Source: a bacterium HR27
GTDB lineage: Bacteria; Chloroflexota; Chloroflexia; Thermomicrobiales; Thermomicrobiaceae
Assembly: GCA_002898975.1 (NCBI GenBank)
Contig: BEID01000093.1
Coordinates: 1-6,169 of the forward strand
Direction: 5' to 3'
Length of the DNA: 6,169 bases
The notes beneath the pieces were generated by a model. It was not told where the DNA came from, made no database searches, and worked only from the letters and a program-made list of their open reading frames with translations. A program made the translations under genes and the position numbers. Positions 4,697 to 6,169 of this stretch are shown here, piece by piece. Within the stretch, counting starts at the first letter, position 1, and every line of letters begins with the position of its first letter.

Positions 4697-4993
4697 TCAC
4701 TCCTCCGGTTCGACGTGCACGCCCGGGAAACGCTGGGAGAGCTGCTCCTGGAGTTGCGCGAGCGCCCGTTCCTCGAGCGCCAGCACGTGCTCGTTCACTT
4801 CCCGCAACCGGCGCGTCAACCGGGCCGAAAGCGCCAGGGCGCTTGCAGCCAGGTGCAAAGCGTCCTCGGCGGCGAGATCGGCACGGTTCGCCTGCTCGAG
4901 GAGTTGCGCCATCCGCTCCTGGTAGGTCGTCACCATGACGCCGAAGCTGCGCAAAACGATCCGCGTCGTGTCGGCTGTCCGCTCCTCGCTCAT
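4697..4993 (-). CDS. 98-residue helical hypothetical protein
   Basis: I do not recognise this protein. It has 98 residues (MSEERTADTTRIVLRSFGVM to HVEPEE), is rich in Ala, Leu, Glu and Arg, contains no Cys, and has no signal peptide or membrane segment. From about residue 20 to 88 it is predicted by eye to be nearly all helix, with heptad-like spacing in LTRRLREVNEHVLALEERAL and the following residues, so a short coiled coil or helical bundle is likely. ATG 4993 was chosen because it follows the aminotransferase stop by 13 nt and the upstream extension in this frame only shadows that gene. The close spacing implies one operon with the aminotransferase, but nothing in the sequence shows a role in amino-acid synthesis. 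Confidence 0.75.
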   Translation of the reverse strand: MSEERTADTTRIVLRSFGVMVTTYQERMAQLLEQANRADLAAEDALHLAASALALSARLTRRLREVNEHVLALEERALAQLQEQLSQRFPGVHVEPEE

Positions 4994-5006
4994 GCCTGCC
5001 CCGCTC

Positions 5007-6161
5007 TCAGCTCGCGCGTACCGCCTCCAGCGCTTCCAGGATACGCGCGACCGCGAAGTCGATCTCGTCGCGGGAGATGATGAGCGGCGGCAAGATGCGC
5101 ACGACCGTCGTTCCGGCCGGGAGCGCCAGGACACCGCGTTCTTGCAGGGCCTTCAGCACCGGAGTCGCCCGGGTCTTGAGGTCGAGTCCGAGCATGAGCC
5201 CGACGCCGCGCACCTCGCGCACCAGCGGGTGGCCGAGTCCGGCGAGTTGCTCGCGGAAATAGGTACCCAGTCCACTGGCCAGCGGGATGAGTCCGTCGTC
5301 TTCCAGCGTCTCCAGCGTCGCCAATCCCGCCGCGCAGGCGAGCGGATTGCCACCGAAGGTGCTGCCGTGCACGCCGGCCGGCAAGGCGAGCGCCACATCC
5401 TCGGTCATGAGTGTCGCACCGATCGGCACGCCGTTGGCCAGCCCCTTGGCCACGCAGAGCAGGTCGGGAGAGACGCCTACATGCTGGCAGGCGAACCAGG
5501 CACCGGTGCGGAGAGCGGTCTGCACCTCGTCGAACACCAGGAGTGCGCCACGCTCGCGCGTGATCCGTCGTGCTGCCGCGAGGTATTCCGGCGGTGCCGG
5601 GTAGATGCCAGCTTCGCCCTGTACCGGCTCGAGGATCACCGCAGCGGTCTCCGCGTCCACCGCCGACTCGAGCGCTGCCACATCGCCGTACGGGACATGC
5701 GTGACCTCCGGCAAGACCGCGAGGAACGGCTGGCGATACTTCGGCTCGCCTGTCGCCGCCAGCGCGCCGAGCGTCCGCCCATGGTAGCCACGCTTGGTCG
5801 CGACGATCTTGCGCCGGCCTGTCACCGACCAGGCGAACTTGAGCGCCGCTTCGACCGCTTCCGCACCGCTGTTGCTGAGGAACGCACGCGAGAGTCCATG
5901 CGGTGCGACCGCGAGGAGCTTTTCCAGGAACGCCGCGCGCACATCGGAGGCGAACGACTGATGGCAGCTCAGGAGCCGGCTCGCCTGGCCGACGATCGCG
6001 GCCGTGACACGCCGGTGCGCATGCCCCAGGACATTCACGCCGTAGTTGCTCATCAGGTCGAGGTACCGCTGGCCATCGCTGTCGTAGAGCCAGACACCCT
6101 CACCGCGCACCAGTGCGATGCCACGCTTGGCATAGAGCGGCGGCTGCAGCGACTCGTCCAA
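5007..6161 (-). CDS. argD/lysJ: Class III aminotransferase, acetylornithine / LysW-aminoadipate semialdehyde type
   Basis: A PLP-dependent fold-type I aminotransferase acting in the cytoplasm in arginine synthesis (N-acetylornithine) or LysW-linked lysine/ornithine synthesis. Over 384 residues it shows [16 protein letters not shown] (95-110) for cofactor phosphate binding, EPVQGE (178-183), FDEVQ (210-214) with the Asp that contacts the PLP ring nitrogen, [14 protein letters not shown] with the Schiff-base Lys at 239, and GSTFGGNP (266-273). The start region [19 protein letters not shown] and the motif pattern resemble Thermus-type LysJ more than enterobacterial ArgD, but substrate cannot be fixed from sequence alone. 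The loop [10 protein letters not shown] is one residue shorter than the usual DEVQTGMGRTG. The only in-window start is TTG 6161, and the frame stays open to the window edge (PIL precedes it), so the true start may lie outside. It is followed by the 98-residue gene. Confidence 0.93.
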   Translation of the reverse strand: MDESLQPPLYAKRGIALVRGEGVWLYDSDGQRYLDLMSNYGVNVLGHAHRRVTAAIVGQASRLLSCHQSFASDVRAAFLEKLLAVAPHGLSRAFLSNSGAEAVEAALKFAWSVTGRRKIVATKRGYHGRTLGALAATGEPKYRQPFLAVLPEVTHVPYGDVAALESAVDAETAAVILEPVQGEAGIYPAPPEYLAAARRITRERGALLVFDEVQTALRTGAWFACQHVGVSPDLLCVAKGLANGVPIGATLMTEDVALALPAGVHGSTFGGNPLACAAGLATLETLEDDGLIPLASGLGTYFREQLAGLGHPLVREVRGVGLMLGLDLKTRATPVLKALQERGVLALPAGTTVVRILPPLIISRDEIDFAVARILEALEAVRAS

Positions 6162-6169
6162 GATCGGAA

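Overview
This is a GC-rich stretch of bacterial chromosome in which every supported gene lies on the minus strand, so transcription runs from high to low coordinates. Base composition, codon use and the LysJ/ArgD-like aminotransferase suggest a thermophilic Chloroflexota (Thermomicrobia-like) or a similar GC-rich bacterium. This is an inference from style; no taxonomic marker gene is present.

Right-hand part (4697-6169): a housekeeping pair. A PLP-dependent class III aminotransferase of the acetylornithine / LysW-aminoadipate-semialdehyde type (arginine or lysine synthesis) is followed after 13 nt by a 98-residue helical protein of unknown function. About 0.4 kb without a gene follows (4279-4696); it holds several dyads.

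Left-hand part (8-4278): a compact accessory locus that looks like a production, export and control system for cysteine-rich, bacteriocin-like peptides. In transcription order it contains: (i) a promoter flanked by an 11-bp inverted repeat; (ii) a NarL/LuxR-type regulator whose receiver half and HTH half are in different frames; (iii) a perfect 22-bp palindrome just after the regulator; (iv) a precursor with a thioredoxin-like CxxC start, an internal twin-arginine signal and a 14-Cys tail, interrupted by an in-frame TGA near its start; (v) an ABC ATPase overlapping the precursor by 7 nt; (vi) an ABC-2 permease 10 nt further on; (vii) a 28-codon ORF with a near-perfect Shine-Dalgarno sequence overlapping the permease stop; (viii) a second copy of the regulator tail plus palindrome; and (ix) a second precursor with an 18-Cys tail.

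Two points stand out. First, an approximately 88-bp module (last codons of the regulator, then the palindrome) occurs twice, each time directly upstream of a Cys-rich precursor gene, which suggests a shared control element spread by duplication. Second, the locus carries one clear frameshift, one clear nonsense codon and one possible G-tract frameshift. It is therefore either decaying, phase-variable or affected by sequencing errors, while the ABC exporter is fully intact. The resemblance to halocin C8-like precursors is by architecture only (Tat signal, leader domain, Cys-rich tail) and was not tested by a search.
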